Source: Vesta saturnalis
Taxonomy: Eukaryota > Arthropoda > Insecta > Coleoptera > Lampyridae
NCBI GenBank assembly: GCA_036346205.1
Contig: JARFJB010000752.1
Span: 1-64,000 of the forward strand
Direction: 5' to 3'
Length of the DNA: 64,000 nt
The position numbers and the translations under genes were made by a program. Below, piece after piece: positions 1-12,190 of the stretch (position 1 is its first letter; the number at the start of each line of letters is the position of its first letter). The notes below the pieces were generated by a model, which saw only the letters and a program-made list of their open reading frames with translations, was not told the DNA's origin and did not search any database.

Positions 1-1145
1 CCTATTATCAGTTTTGCAAAATGCTAAGCAAAAGGAGCAAAATATTAGTTTTTTTTCAACTGAATAAGTCAACCAGCGTCTGTTTATCAAATTTTCATTT
101 TCTTCTCGAGAGTAAGCAATCTTAGGATTAAATGAAATGTTTTTTTCAGGCTGTTTTGTATGGAATTCAAAGAAAAGTTGAAGTTCCCATGATTTAGGCC
201 TTACAAAAAAATTCATGTTATTATAATCATTTTCAGGCTCAGGACTATCAGCATTATCCACACCAAAGTCCTCATTATTTTGGCTTTCTTCTATAAAAAT
301 CTAAAAACATACCTGTTCAATAGTATCATCGTCCACATTTGTGACGAATTGTATTTTCTGGTCATTATTAAATTTTATTGCATTGCTGTTGTTACTACTG
401 GTACTGGGTATATTTTGATATTCCTAAGTAAAAAATAAACTTAATATTACCTACTTTATTGGCAAAATAAAAATAGCTTTCTATGGGGGTTGACATATGT
501 CGTTTTAACATTATCAAACCATATTGTTAAAATGACATATCACATATACATCAAAAAATATTCTAGTATAAATATTCTCCCGTGAAACTTAGCGTCAAAC
601 CTCACGAACACTCATATAGATGAACTAGTTTCCCTAATACCGATAATATTCTTTAGTTTTGAAGGGTGTCTTTATGTCTTATTACTCTTATTTATTGTTT
701 TAGTTCTTTTGTGTTATATAATGAATCTGTCAAAAAACTTACCATGGATTTGGGAGACTCAACAAAATTTTGTTGCTTCAAGGCGCTGACATTTTCCTTT
801 ACACGTATTATTTCTTGACTTGTAACTTTTGTCAATTGAGCCTAAAATAATTTAAGTAATAGTAAAGTGCTTTTTTTTTAATCAAAATCATGAATACGCT
901 GGTTACTCGACTGTCTTGACACTCTTTATTATATTCTATATTTATGTATAAAAAATATACTATACATTAATATTATACATATAGTCTATAAAAGAAAAAA
1001 TAAAAATTATATTTACCTGTTGAAACATATCCAATATTTTTCTACACTTTTCTCCTTCCTTTTCCAAACATTTTTGTATTTTTTGCCGTGCTTTTTGAGC
1101 ACCACCTTTAAATATACGCTTTTTACTATTTTTATTCGTATCCAT
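1..1145 (-). CDS. hAT/ZMYM1-like transposase-derived gene, 5' exons (runs off the window)
   Basis: Four coding segments on the minus strand join in phase: 1145-1017 (43 codons, ATG start, donor CAG|GTAAAT), 841-743 (33 codons), 423-313 (37 codons), and 300 down to base 1, where the window cuts the gene. The first segment is very basic (motif GGAQKARQKIQK), like the N-terminus of ZMYM1/DUF4371 hAT proteins. The last segment carries the zinc-finger-like block of that family: WELQLFFEFHTKQPE, then RRWLTYSVEKK and CSFCLAFCK. These proteins derive from hAT transposases that bind DNA in the nucleus. The catalytic region and dimerisation domain would lie outside the window. The step between segments 3 and 4 is only 12 bases and holds a stop, so the copy may be inactive. 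The family call is by recognition only. Confidence 0.6.
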
Positions 1146-1289
1146 TTCGATTTAACACAAAAACGCGAGTAGACACTCTTAAATTTGCAGAATTTGCAAT
1201 ACATTTACGATGTTTAATTGAAAAATGTAATAAAGGTCGAATCAACCACTAACACTCCAACAGTTCGCTGGTACGGCTAAGTATAAACA

Positions 1290-2361
1290 TTGAATAACTA
1301 ACACCTTGAAGAAGTGCAACCTCAATGTTAAAATTTGAGTGCTACCTCCACCCCCACCCCCCTTTGTAAAATGCTGCCTTTAACATTTTGCGGGAAAATA
1401 TAGAAATATACATTCCGGACGAGCTATTCGTCTTTGAAACAACAAAAACCCAAACACGCTATGGTCTCATCGGCAATAGATCGTAAATAGATGTACTTCA
1501 GATAAATAATCACATTTGTATAGCAACTGGTGTTTAGTAAAAAATTCAATAGGTATGTAATGTGTGCTATTTTGACTTTACGATTGAATAACTAATAGTT
1601 ATTCAACGATTGTACTAAGGACAAAGAAACATTAGTAGACGAACATGAATTACTTTTACTTTTTAAGAACTATGGTATGGCGATACGCCAACTATTTCTT
1701 TTCTACCACGTCCATCTGATACGATCATAAACATTATTTCTAGTTTAGTCGATGCTTTTAGTATTATCCAAAATCAAACAAACAATTTCTAGCTGCCACA
1801 TTAAAACAAATTTTTATGGTAATCATAAAAAATACCCTAATTGGATAGTAGAAGCTGATTTACACGTCTACATTTTCGCAATTTGGTTTTTACATTATGA
1901 TATAGAAAATAAAGTGGAGAACGTTATAAACTTGTTTACATATTGTTTATGTAGGTAATTAAATGCTGATGTAAAATTCTTGTGCAAAGTGTCAACGATT
2001 TTTTGTAAATCACACTTTTTAGGGTAAGTATTCAATTTACACTCATTCGTGTTTTTTTTTTACAAATCAAACCCTTTGTATATTTTGTTTTCTTGTTTAA
2101 TTAGTTAAAGACAGGTAGGTAGTCGACATTACAGTCATAAATAACTAAAATGACCCTAGTGTTATTACACTTTCACGGAAGGCCGAAATGATTCATTGCA
2201 CCACTAGTTTTGTAAGAACCTGTATTTTATACTACTTGTAGTTAATGTACCCTACTATAGGTGGTCTATACTACTATACTAGCGCTTGAAGCGTAGGGTA
2301 CATCGCCCATACTTAAAATAAACCTATGTAGTTGTACTTCTTCAAGGTACTAGTTATTCAA
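1290..2361. mobile_element. Non-autonomous DNA element with inverted ends
   Basis: The left end (from 1290) and the reverse complement of the right end (to 2361) share TTGAATAACTA, two variable bases, ACCTTGAAGAAGT, one variable base, and CAAC, so the arms are about 31 bp. No convincing coding region lies between them; the open stretch at 1752-1958 has no recognisable motif. A second head-to-head pair of the same terminal 11-mer (1584-1594 and 1596-1606) sits inside, so this could be two adjacent copies or one element with an internal palindrome. No target duplication could be fixed. Confidence 0.55.
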
Positions 2362-2470
2362 CTGTATAAGATTGCGTTCCGACGTTGCCAAGTGTATTTT
2401 ACAGAACAAGGATAAGTGATAGAAATGTAAATGAAATATTTGTTCAATTTTGTATTAATAAAGTTACAGA

Positions 2471-2495
2471 TATGTGAGGCCTCCAGCCTCACATA
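2471..2495. repeat. Perfect 10-bp hairpin at the end of the Helitron remnant
   Basis: TATGTGAGGC, a five-base loop, then GCCTCACATA form a perfect stem. It lies in a locally GC-rich patch (about 2480-2560) just past the point where the Helitron coding similarity stops on the minus strand. Helitrons carry a hairpin near their 3' end, but no CTRR terminus follows at the usual distance, so this is only a candidate terminus. Confidence 0.4.
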
Positions 2496-2563
2496 CCTTG
2501 CGGCCACCCGAGATTTGCTCGGTTGCTCGCCCGTTCCAATCCGGGCCTGGTAATAAGTCCCGT

Positions 2564-4926
2564 TGAATTGACGTAAATCTCTGAATGACTTTGCTCCTTT
2601 GACGTGAAGTAGTAATATTCTTATGTAAAATCGTTGTGCATCATTTGGAGCTACAGCGTACATACGTCCTATGATTTTGTCACCACCTCTTTGTCTTTTA
2701 GTCCATTTGTTGTTTTTGAATGTGTAATGGTTTGGAATTTCTGGGTATAGATATTGATGAGCCTGTACATCATGATCATTCAGGCGAAACCAAGCAGTTA
2801 ATATAGTGTGTTGTTGACTGCGGTTTCAAGAGCTGTAGCCTCTTCCCCCTTGTCTAAAATACACATTCCCTCTTCATGTATAGCTAATCGGACAATCGAA
2901 TGTTACTATTCATGCATTTCATTTTGATGTAGTCTCCAAACGCATTCATGAGCGCTCACATATCTCATATTTGCATAGCTCATAATTTCATCGTAATTTG
3001 TGTCATTGGTTGTTACGTTTTTTACAAACGCCATGTTAGCTACATCATACCCTTTGTAAACATATTTGAACAAATATTTAATACTGAGAATGGTTGAACA
3101 GATCTCTACATTTATGTGAGCGTCGTATTTTAAGAGAAGGTATTTGTTATATGGAACAACGTCACGATTGTCAACTTGATAAACTCCCTTTGCTCTTGAA
3201 CCCGTATCTCTTCTTTGGTATTTGGGATAACCATCATTATTAAAAATTGTTTCCTCACAAAACTCCTTCGGGAAGCCTTTGGAACATTTCCCTTCAACAA
3301 TACATGGCGAATTCATGTTTCTATTTCCGCATGGACCATGAACCATAGTTCTTAATACTATTTCATTTAATCTTGGGAATTCCTCAGGATTCGGTAGTTC
3401 TGCACACACTAAATTGTCAACGTCTTCTGATTCGTGAAACTTTGAATCGTCTTGAAGTACTAAAAGCATGTGGCAATGTGGTAAACCTCTTTTCTGAAAT
3501 TCAATTACATATACGTATGCTATAACCTTTCCAAATACGTTACGTTTCAATAAGTCATTTTTTATTTCCTTTAGCTTTAGCTTAAATACTCTGGATACAA
3601 TATCCGGTCTGTCACAGGCTGATTCAGAGGGACCCTACGAATTCGTTATCTCAGGCCATTTATGGTTGCACGTGATTGTTAAAAAAATGTCTGGTTTTCC
3701 ATATTTCCGTACTATGGCCATAGCGTCTTAATACCGTTGCACCATGTTTCTGGGACTCCCTTCAAAGGAAGATGGCAGGATGACGTTTTTACTTGCTCTA
3801 AGATTATCTTGATGAATGTGGTTCGTCACAAAATCTTGGAGACCTCTGTACTGTTCTGTCCTAAGCTCAGTTTGGTGTGTTCTTAGGTAATTAAGTCTAG
3901 TTGCTTCCACTCTCGTGTACTGATCCACCAAGTATTGTTGAAACAACTTTTTACTGAGATGTAGAAGAGAAACCCCAACTCTAACAGCTATTCTAAATAC
4001 AAATTGTAACAGCGTCAATTTTTGCCTATTTGGTTGTCTTCTTGCTCCATTATGATTCATATTCTTATCCCATCCCGGCTCACCATAAGGGAAAAATCAT
4101 AGGATAAAGCATTGGATCACAGTGGGGACTTAGAACTGATAGTAGTTTTGGACCTCCTTCCCGTCCCTGAACAACAATGTGACGATGTTCTGGTGGTTCT
4201 CCATCTCTCGAGGTAAACACACCGGCTATTTCATCTGCAATAGGTCTATTGTATCGACGTTTGTCCATTACAACTCTGTCAACAAAACGAAGATCTAATT
4301 GTTGAGGTGAGTTTTGATTCTGTTCATTTCTGAGCATTTGACCTGCTCGTATGTATGCTTGGCCGTAAGGATTAGTTGATAAAATATCTGTTCCTAACCT
4401 GATGTTGTTTGCTGCCGTTGAATCAATTATATATAACTGGCCGTATGAAGGAATCTGTTCATTTTGTGGATATAGGTCTGAAATATATCTGTGAATCTGG
4501 CCTTGTACCTTGAAAGTATAAGGGCCGTTTCCAGGTATTTCCTTATTACATGCTGAAAGCGATGCAAAGGCCATTTCACTGTTGTATTTCCTTATGTTTT
4601 CTATAAAACCTCTATTATGTAGCATCAAATCGTGTATTTCCAAGTTGGTTCTTGGCTATGGTAGCCATACCAAACCATTGTGACAACATGAGTTGAAATG
4701 ATCTCGTACTAACTCACCTGGAAAGTGTAGTGCTTCGCATTGTTGACAGGTTTGGTCTAGACTTCCAACACTATTTAGAGTCACATTATTTTCATTCATT
4801 AAAGGCCGCCTGAAGTTGTTGTTTTGTTTAACATTTCCTCCTGCATTATTGTAGATTAATCTTAATGCTTCCGCTGCTGGGCGTCGTTTCTATATACTTT
4901 CTACGACATGGTGATCTTCCTCTACT
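2564..4926 (-). pseudogene. Helitron Rep (HUH) protein, helicase part missing
   Basis: Broken reading frames on the minus strand follow the Helitron Rep layout. An N-terminal zinc-finger segment (around 4660-4760) has CQQC...CC spacing. Next come the Helitron-like N domain (4643-4080, FIENIRKYNSEMAFAS), then FQQYLVDQYTRVEATRL and LPSSFEGSPR (4060-3728). The HUH core (3550-2906) shows GLPHCHMLL, which supplies the metal-binding histidines, and IKYLFKYVYKGYD, which carries the tyrosines. A conserved downstream block at 2760-2564 contains WTKRQRGGDKIIGRMY and LLLHVKGAKSFRDLR. Rep nicks and joins DNA for rolling-circle transposition. At least one stop (near 3640) and several frameshifts are present, and no SF1 helicase domain follows, so the copy cannot act alone. 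Confidence 0.88.
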
Positions 4927-5332
4927 TCTATACATTTTTCTTAGTTATTATAACCTAAAATCTGACAGTAAATAAATAAACATTGTTTACAACAGCTGGT
5001 AATAAAATAAAAACACTGTAGTTAGCATTTGAACTTCGAAGTCCAGTGGGCAGAACCCTAATAATTTACCATGTTAATTGTATTTTTCCCCACGTATTAG
5101 ATATCATGCTTTAAAATAAGCCATTTTCCAACTTCCTAACTTATTACTATCCCGAGAAATTTCATTGGGACCGATTCGCTTCCGAAATTAAATATATAGA
5201 TTTCGAATGCAGTTGGAGAATAGGAAATCAATATATTTGATTTTCGTATGCGAACTTTTATACGAATGGGTAGTATACGAATTGTAACGTATAAATTGAG
5301 AATCGACCTCCCAGTGCACTGCACCTTAGTAC
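4927..5332. other. Non-coding spacer
   Basis: AT-rich sequence between the 5' side of the Helitron remnant and the outer transposon end at 5333. I see no gene, repeat or clear Helitron 5' terminus here. Confidence 0.4.
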
Positions 5333-5540
5333 CCAGATAACACAAAGACATCTGAAATATATCTTAAAGATGTACATTCTAAGACATAACAGACATCTCT
5401 AAAACATCTTCTATTTCCAGAAAGACATCTTTAAGATATACAAAAGATATCTTTTGTTACATATATTGATATCTTAAGATATCTTTAAAGACATCTCTAA
5501 GATGTCTTTTAAAGATATGTTTTATTATTCACATTACAGC
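5333..5540. repeat. Left subterminal repeat cluster of the outer transposon
   Basis: After the terminal CCAGATAACAC the sequence repeats AAGACATCT, AAGATATCTT and AAGATGTCTT in both orientations many times over about 200 bp. In CACTA-type elements such subterminal repeats are transposase or accessory-protein binding sites; that role here is inferred. Confidence 0.7.
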
Positions 5541-5597
5541 ACAAAAAAAATCAAAATTAGTACTTTATTTAAAAAACATAACAACAATCAATAACAA

Positions 5598-7800
5598 TTA
5601 AAAAGATTTGTTTATTGCATGCTTCTTTCGGTCAAAAGCCCTCAGCACCCACAACTGGATGGATTGCTCAATTTCTTGGCTTGTTGCTTCTTTTATAGCA
5701 ACACTGGCAGATTCTGAAAAATATGTGAAATAAGTTAGATTTACATAATATGTTTTGGCTTTTCTAATTAAATATTAGAGCTTTTAAACAATTATTTAAC
5801 CTATTTGTCTTTAAAAACTTTCTAGCACACAAAAACAATAGAGAGATAATATAAGTGAGCGAAAATATAAATAGATATCCCATACACATTTGTAAGATAT
5901 AGAAATTTGTAATAATACCCACCTATTATTGAAGAGGCAACTTTTAAAGTTTTGAAAACTTTTTTGCCCTTTCTGCCCAACCAACTATAATTAAGAGCTA
6001 ACTCATTGGTTAATATTTACTGTAATGTTCTAGACACAAAACTGTAGGTGGTCGAACCACCCACTCTTGAAAGTTCCGTAACCTAAAAAAAAATCATTTT
6101 TTAGACATAAGATAAAGACAATAAATAGTATAGATTAATTCAAAAAGTGTTTCACCACTTCACCAATACACTTTATTTTTAAATCTCCACATGTGCTTCG
6201 CTAACTAAGCAGCCTTAATTTAATTTAATCTTCTGATGATGCTAATCTAGTTAGCGAAACACGTGTAGAGATTTAAAGTATTTTGGTGAAGTAGTAAAAT
6301 GATTTTTAAATTTAAAAGGTATAGAACGTATTGTTTAAATAGTAAAAAAATGGGTTAGTTATGGGGTCTATTTTTTAGATGGTTGCAACAGCCGAGAGAA
6401 TAACAACTTATGTGAAATGAAACTTGTAATGTAAGTATTTCGTTCAATGTAAATAAGCTGCACAAATTAAAATCATGCAGTAAATTTCTTGTATGTTAGG
6501 CACCTCATAAAAACTTACAGTATTTTTAAAGTATTCTTCTTCCTCCAAGAATTGATTAAAGACTGTCAAGTCTTCTTCCAAGTTGAGCGGAAATTGACAA
6601 GCCAATTGGGTGAAAAAGCTTGTTGCAGCATCATCACGGGTTCGCTCGACTCTACTGAGGGATTTTTTAATCGATCTGACTTCTTCTAGGATGTCGGATG
6701 CTATACCTCTTAAAATTGAATAAAGCCACCCCCACCTCTAATACAGTGTGATTAAAAAACTGAAACAAGAAAAATTTTCTTCGGTTTTTTTCATCTTTGA
6801 TAATAACTAATAAAAAAGTAAAGAAAAGGTGTGTGTTTATAAATGATCACCCTGCACCTCAAAATTTAGTGCAGGGCACTACAAAGATAACTAGTAGTTA
6901 GCAATGAATAAAAAAACTGTTGTACTTATAGAACACATTGCAAAATATATGTGAAAATATTTCAGTTTTAAATACGTAAAAATTATACTTGTTTAGTGTA
7001 TAATGTGCGTGTGTGTGTGGACAAAAATCATACCTTTCTGCAAACAGTCTTTGCAACGACAATTCTTGCAAGTATAAGAATTATCCTGTAACAGCTGAAA
7101 CTCATTATGTATACTTCCATCCGCCTCTTTTGGTTCTAGGTTTTCCTCATCATTAACATTTTCATCATTTTTAAATATCTTTTCTGTTGTCTGGTGTACT
7201 CCATTTTCTAAAAAAGATACTTTAAAATAATTAAAAAAATAAGTTAAGAAGAACTTACCAGGTCTTATGTGCACCTGCTTAAATTGTGAAGTCTTGTTTT
7301 GTTTATATTTTGAAATAGGAGGTGGTGGTGGCAAACTACTGTCATCCTCTATGGAATCATCACTACTGGACAGAATTTTTTGAATCCTTTTTCTCTTAGT
7401 TTCAACATCATCTGGTTCCGTGTTTATATCACTGGTACTTTCGGCTACTCCTGCTTTATTTCTGGCTTTTAAATAATCCCCTATAAAGTTAAAATTGACA
7501 ATTCAAATTATGATGAAAACGTCACATTTTTGAGTAATATATGAGCTCGCTTTATTACAAAAGTTGTGACCAAAAAGAAAAATTATAACTTATATTACCA
7601 TAAGTTGCACTTCTAAAAATTTTAATTTTGTGTGTTGGCCAACATGTATTAAGAGGTTCAGATTTTCTTATGGCATTGTACAATTTCTCTCTTGAAAAAG
7701 AGGGCCAATGGCAATCATTCCCCTGCATCCATGTTGAAGGGATAGCTTCTACCGTTAAATCGTCTAAAAATTGTACAACTGTCCAGGTTTTCGTAACCAT
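5598..7800 (-). CDS. DUF4806-like transposon accessory protein, six exons
   Basis: Six minus-strand exons join with agreeing phases and GT..AG introns: 7800-7599, 7480-7259, 7207-7034, 6706-6519, 6082-5923 and 5713-5598. Total length is 1062 nt, about 353 residues, with one internal TAA in exon 5. Exon 1 starts at the ATG at 7800 and encodes WTVVQFLDDLTVEAIPSTW, the opening typical of DUF4806 proteins that accompany insect transposons. Exon 2 is acidic and has a run of five prolines. Exon 3 has a CxxCxCxxC cluster. Exons 4-6 make the DUF4806-like domain (FPLNLEEDLTVFNQFLEEEE, LNYSWLGRKGKKVFKTLK, EQSIQLWVLRAFDRKK). The protein may bind the subterminal repeats or assist the transposase; its function is unknown. 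The premature stop suggests recent decay. Confidence 0.72.
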
Positions 7801-7955
7801 TTTCAACGAACTTGAAGAAAAATGCTCATTTTCATGATAATAATTATTAGTTGCTTATATAAGTAAAAATGACAAAATATTATGAAGTGTCTTCTAAATT
7901 AAACTTAACTAGACCTAAAACTAAACTAAACTATACATATTGCACAAACAATAAT

Positions 7956-8972
7956 TTAGCAATGTAAAAGTGGCATTATAACATAATAATCTTCATATTT
8001 TAATTGTATACATTTGTAATCAATATCAGAAACTTTGAAATGCTTCAAAGGACCTAAGTTACTGTCACTAACTTTAAACATATTAATATCAGCTGATTCA
8101 CAAGGTCTATCAAAAAAAGAATTCTTGAACAAATATTTGTTGCCTATCACCTCGAGGCAGCTATTTATTTTAATTATACTACTGATATTAATTATCTCCC
8201 CATTTTTTAAGCAGCAACAATTATCAGGAAAGTTAATTTTTAAAACAAAGTTTTCAAATCGTAAAGATTTAAAGTGTTCCATTTTATCACAGCACAATAT
8301 CAGATCTTCAGGTACTGGGAATGTGGTAACATTCTCTTTATTATTTTGAATACTTGACATTTTTTCCAAATATCTTTTAACAATTTGTTGTAATGGTCTA
8401 TGACTTACGTACAGACTTTAAAATACTTTGCATAAAATTTTCAAAGTCAAATGCACTAAAACTATCGACATGCCCATGAAGTCTCACATCTTCAGGCAAG
8501 TGCAATAAATTATGAACATTATGAGATGTATGTTCAATGCCGTATATTGTCTGAAAAGTTTTACAAAATATTTTAAAAGGTCTGAAGCATATATAATAGG
8601 GTTTGAAAATGTTGACTTGCTAAAATTGTCATAGCTACATGTAACGAAATGAAATTTAAGTATTGGTCTGTACTTAAAACTTTTTAGAACTAAAGGGCCT
8701 GTATAAAATAGCATTTGGCGAAATTCGTAGCTTTCCACATTTTTATTTCATTGATAGATCTTGGCTTCCGATTGAATTCCTCGGGATACATGACCGTATG
8801 TCTATCAGTAACTGTGAAATACCATTAATTGCAGCAGCAGACAACTTTGTCGGAGGTTTTCCAAAACACCATAAATATAAAAGTTTTTTCACTCCAAGGC
8901 AAACCAAGTGCATGTAGTCCAGAGGAAAACTGCTGATCATATTTAAATTCGGTATTTGATCTAAAATTGATA
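7956..8972 (-). pseudogene. Tnp2/CACTA-like transposase, C-terminal half
   Basis: This minus-strand segment continues the gene broken at 22220. Just inside the junction it reads ILDQIPNLNMIS, then FPLDYMHLVCLGVKKLLYLW, the family hallmark. It goes on through YEFRQMLFYTGPLVLK, HNLLHLPEDVRLHGHVDSF and SAFDFENFMQSILKSVR (around 8515-8405) to a C-terminal stretch ending VIMPLLHC and a stop at 7956. Family proteins are cut-and-paste transposases with an RNase-H-like fold. Frameshifts near 8740 and 8400 split the frame. The accessory gene starts about 150 bp downstream on the same strand. Confidence 0.8.
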
Positions 8973-9116
8973 ACCGGTGTGAAAAGAGCGGCCAGTTTCA
9001 GCAGCCAAAATTTACGGAAATACACGACAACCCAGTGGCGTTCGTGAATAAATTAGTTACCAAATCTATAATCATTACTTATTCAAATACTTATGTCATT
9101 AAGCATAAAAATAATA

Positions 9117-9650
9117 CAAAAACCGCTCTTTACAAAGCCGTCTAAGGGGTTGTTAATCGCTACCCCCTTTTATACATCTCGTAAACTAAACATAGTATCA
9201 GGATGAAATTTTCAGGATAAAAACTTTATTAATTAAGAATAACAATGATGCAAAAGTTGTTTTTTTGCAAAACCGTCTAAGGGTTGTTCATAGCTACCCC
9301 CTTTTATACATCTTGAAAACTAAACATAGTATCAGGATGAAATTTTCAGAATAAAGACTTTATTGATTAAGGATGACAATGGAGCAAAAGCCGGTTTTTG
9401 CAAAACCGTCTAAGGGTTGTTCATAGCTACCCCTTTTATACATCTTGAAAACTAAACATAGTATCAGGATGAAATTTTCAGGATAAATACTTTATTAATT
9501 AAGGATAACAATGATGCAAAAGTTGTTTTTCGCAAAGCCGTTTAAGGGTTGTTCATCGCTACCCCTTTTATACATCTTGAAAACTAAACATAATATCAGG
9601 ATGAAATTCTCAGGAGAAATACTTTATTAATTAAGGATGACAATTAAGCA
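9117..9650. repeat. Left satellite array of the inner transposon (about 4 copies)
   Basis: About four tandem units of 131-134 bp. Each contains CCGTCTAAGGGTTGTTCAT, CTTTTATACATCTTGAAAAC, TAGTATCAGGATGAAA and TTAATTAAGGAT. Unit junctions hold an approximate palindrome around CCGG (GCAAAAGCCGG...). A LINE tail interrupts the inner edge of the array. Confidence 0.92.
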
Positions 9651-9651
9651 A

Positions 9652-9880
9652 AAGCGAAGAACACATTTTGTGCGTATGTCCTGGATATCAACCTATGAGA
9701 CAATTGTTTCAGCTAACATGAGAACTAGAAGAGATCTTAAACCAACCTCAACATATTAGAAATGTTATCAGTTTTTTAAAAGCCATAGGCCTGTTCGACA
9801 GGATTTGATCACCGCAGCAAGATGGGCCAATGATCTTAGTTGTCGACGCCCTAAATATAAGCAAAAAAAAAAAAAAATAA
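9652..9880 (+). mobile_element. 5'-truncated LINE tail with poly(A)
   Basis: A short plus-strand frame reads EEHILCVCPGYQPMRQL, one stop, then QPQHIRNVISFLKAIGLFDR and a stop near 9810. This is the end typical of Jockey/R1-type reverse-transcriptase proteins with a C-terminal RNase H. About 50 bp of 3' UTR and an A-rich tract (9866-9880) follow. It begins directly at the end of the satellite array, as expected for a 5'-truncated insertion. Confidence 0.65.
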
Positions 9881-10601
<721 letters not shown>

Positions 10602-10977
10602 TAAATTTAAAATTTATGTTAATAAATTTTATAAAAATTTAATTTGGACATTACAGTTTTATTTAAACAAAATGCTATACTAATAAGTGATCAAAGATGC
10701 CATAATTGTAGCAATAACTTTAAAAACTAAACATAGAACGAATGTGCAATTTCAATACATTCATTTAGATGATTATGAAAACATACTACCTACTATTCAC
10801 GTAGTATCAGTACAAGTTTTGAAACTGTTTTGAATAAATTGTTCTATGTAAGTACGAGTGAAAATATGATTTCTGCAGATATGTTGTGCACATGAACAAG
10901 AGTTTTATACTGTATTAGTACTACTATACATATTTGTTTTTATTTAATGCTAATTGTATTTTATTGTAAATAATGTA

Positions 10978-11649
10978 TCAGTACTGACGGCACAAGTCAC
11001 ATAGACTGTTAGGAAATTCAAATTTTGGATGTACGCTATTTGTTAAGCATGGAACATGAATTAGTCTTTTGCACGCTGTGCATGAATACACAGTTTGATC
11101 TTTACAATCTCTATGACAATATAAACATTTTGTTGCACTTCATTTGATTCCGCAAGGAGATATAATTGTATAGTTTTCTAAATTCATTTATGTCTATCAC
11201 TAATTAAACTTTTTCTTGTACAAGTTGTTTGAAATAGTACATAATAAAACCCACAATTATAACTATCCTCTTGATGTACGTATGATACTTCTTTGATCGT
11301 CCACGATTCAGGTGACATGTTTAAAATTGTTTAAAATACCAATTTTGGTTTTCTTTGTTCAATTGACGTCTATCAAGAGGATCTAAATACATAAATTCTT
11401 TTAGTTGCATCAACTATAACTAATACAAAATGTACATTTTTTCATTAATAGGAAAACATATACTGAATCGTCTTTCAAAACGGACGAAGCATATTCTCCA
11501 AAATATGTTTGTTCCTGTTTCATAGAAATTATGTTATATTTTTGCGTTATGTTTAATAATTGAAAGTATATGTCTATTACAAAACTGGACACTAATTGTT
11601 TTGTATTTAGAGTCAGATAATCATCTATGTACAATTCAATTGGGAACAA
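10978..11649 (-). pseudogene. Ulp1-like cysteine protease segment and C-terminal zinc finger (inner transposon)
   Basis: On the minus strand from 11649 the sequence reads ELYIDDYLTLN and SSFVIDIYFQLLN, like the entry strand of Ulp1/C48 proteases. It then gives HFVLVIVDATKRIY (candidate catalytic His), LDPLDRRQLN (candidate Asp) and VSYVHQEDSYNCGFYYVLF (Gln and catalytic Cys). All key positions are visible, though spread over shifted frames. Further on (11140-10978) one open frame encodes a Cys/His finger, CLYCHRDC, YSCTACKRLIHVPC and LCDLCRQY, ending in TGA at 10978. The finger resembles a PHD or related zinc-binding module. Ulp1 enzymes remove SUMO-type modifiers. This appears to be the C-terminal end of the inner element's protein. 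Confidence 0.65.
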
Positions 11650-11779
11650 ATCTCTTCATACCGAGCTATAATATAATTTCAGTACGCGGATTCTTTGTAT
11701 TACTATCTGTACAATTCCAACGGTCTTGAATAGATTTATAATAAGATGAATCTAACTAACCCATTGCAAAAAAATGTAG

Positions 11780-12190
11780 ATCATTCAGTGGCCTCCACTT
11801 ACAATCAAGTAATTGCTATATCATGTTCTTCGGATATTTGATAAATAAGAAAATTGTAGTAATAGAATTCTTTCAACCTAGGTAAAATAGCGTTTGACCA
11901 AAAATTTGAATCTCTGAATTCGTACAACTTTGATTCCATGATAAGTAAATATCACAAGTCGCACCATATTCTATCTGTAATTTCTAGTAGACCTTGAATT
12001 TGATAGTAATATACAGTCGTTTTTATTTCTTCGTTGTCCTGTCCATGACGTAATGAAGGTGTCGAAAGTGGTGTATCACTTGTAATTTGTTTTAATATTT
12101 AACCTGCTTGATTTTTTGTTTACATATTTTCGCAAACCAAGAAGCTGTAATCCTACTTTTCCTTTCATTTCTCCATTGCAAGGATGTCAT
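11780..12190 (-). pseudogene. YqaJ-like nuclease segment (inner transposon)
   Basis: Reading the minus strand from about 12190 gives QWRNERKSRITASWFAKIC, then after a one-base shift LRHGQDNEEIKTT, YYYQIQGLLEITDRIWCDL, a stop, and later SNFWSNAILPRLKEFYYY. This follows the YqaJ/alkaline-exonuclease pattern: an R..R.TAS entry, the G..NE glutamate block and a YYxQxQ..l.it...WCDl block. YqaJ domains are phage recombination exonucleases that also occur fused into animal transposon proteins. It sits between the transposase core (upstream) and the Ulp1-like segment (downstream) on the same strand. Confidence 0.6.

Noticed and set aside
1752..1958. 68-codon open frame inside the 1290-2361 element
   Set aside because: No recognisable domain and typical of chance frames in AT-rich DNA.
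9117..9650. Possible CRISPR-like array
   Set aside because: Units are full-length tandem copies with no unique spacers, in a clearly eukaryotic context.
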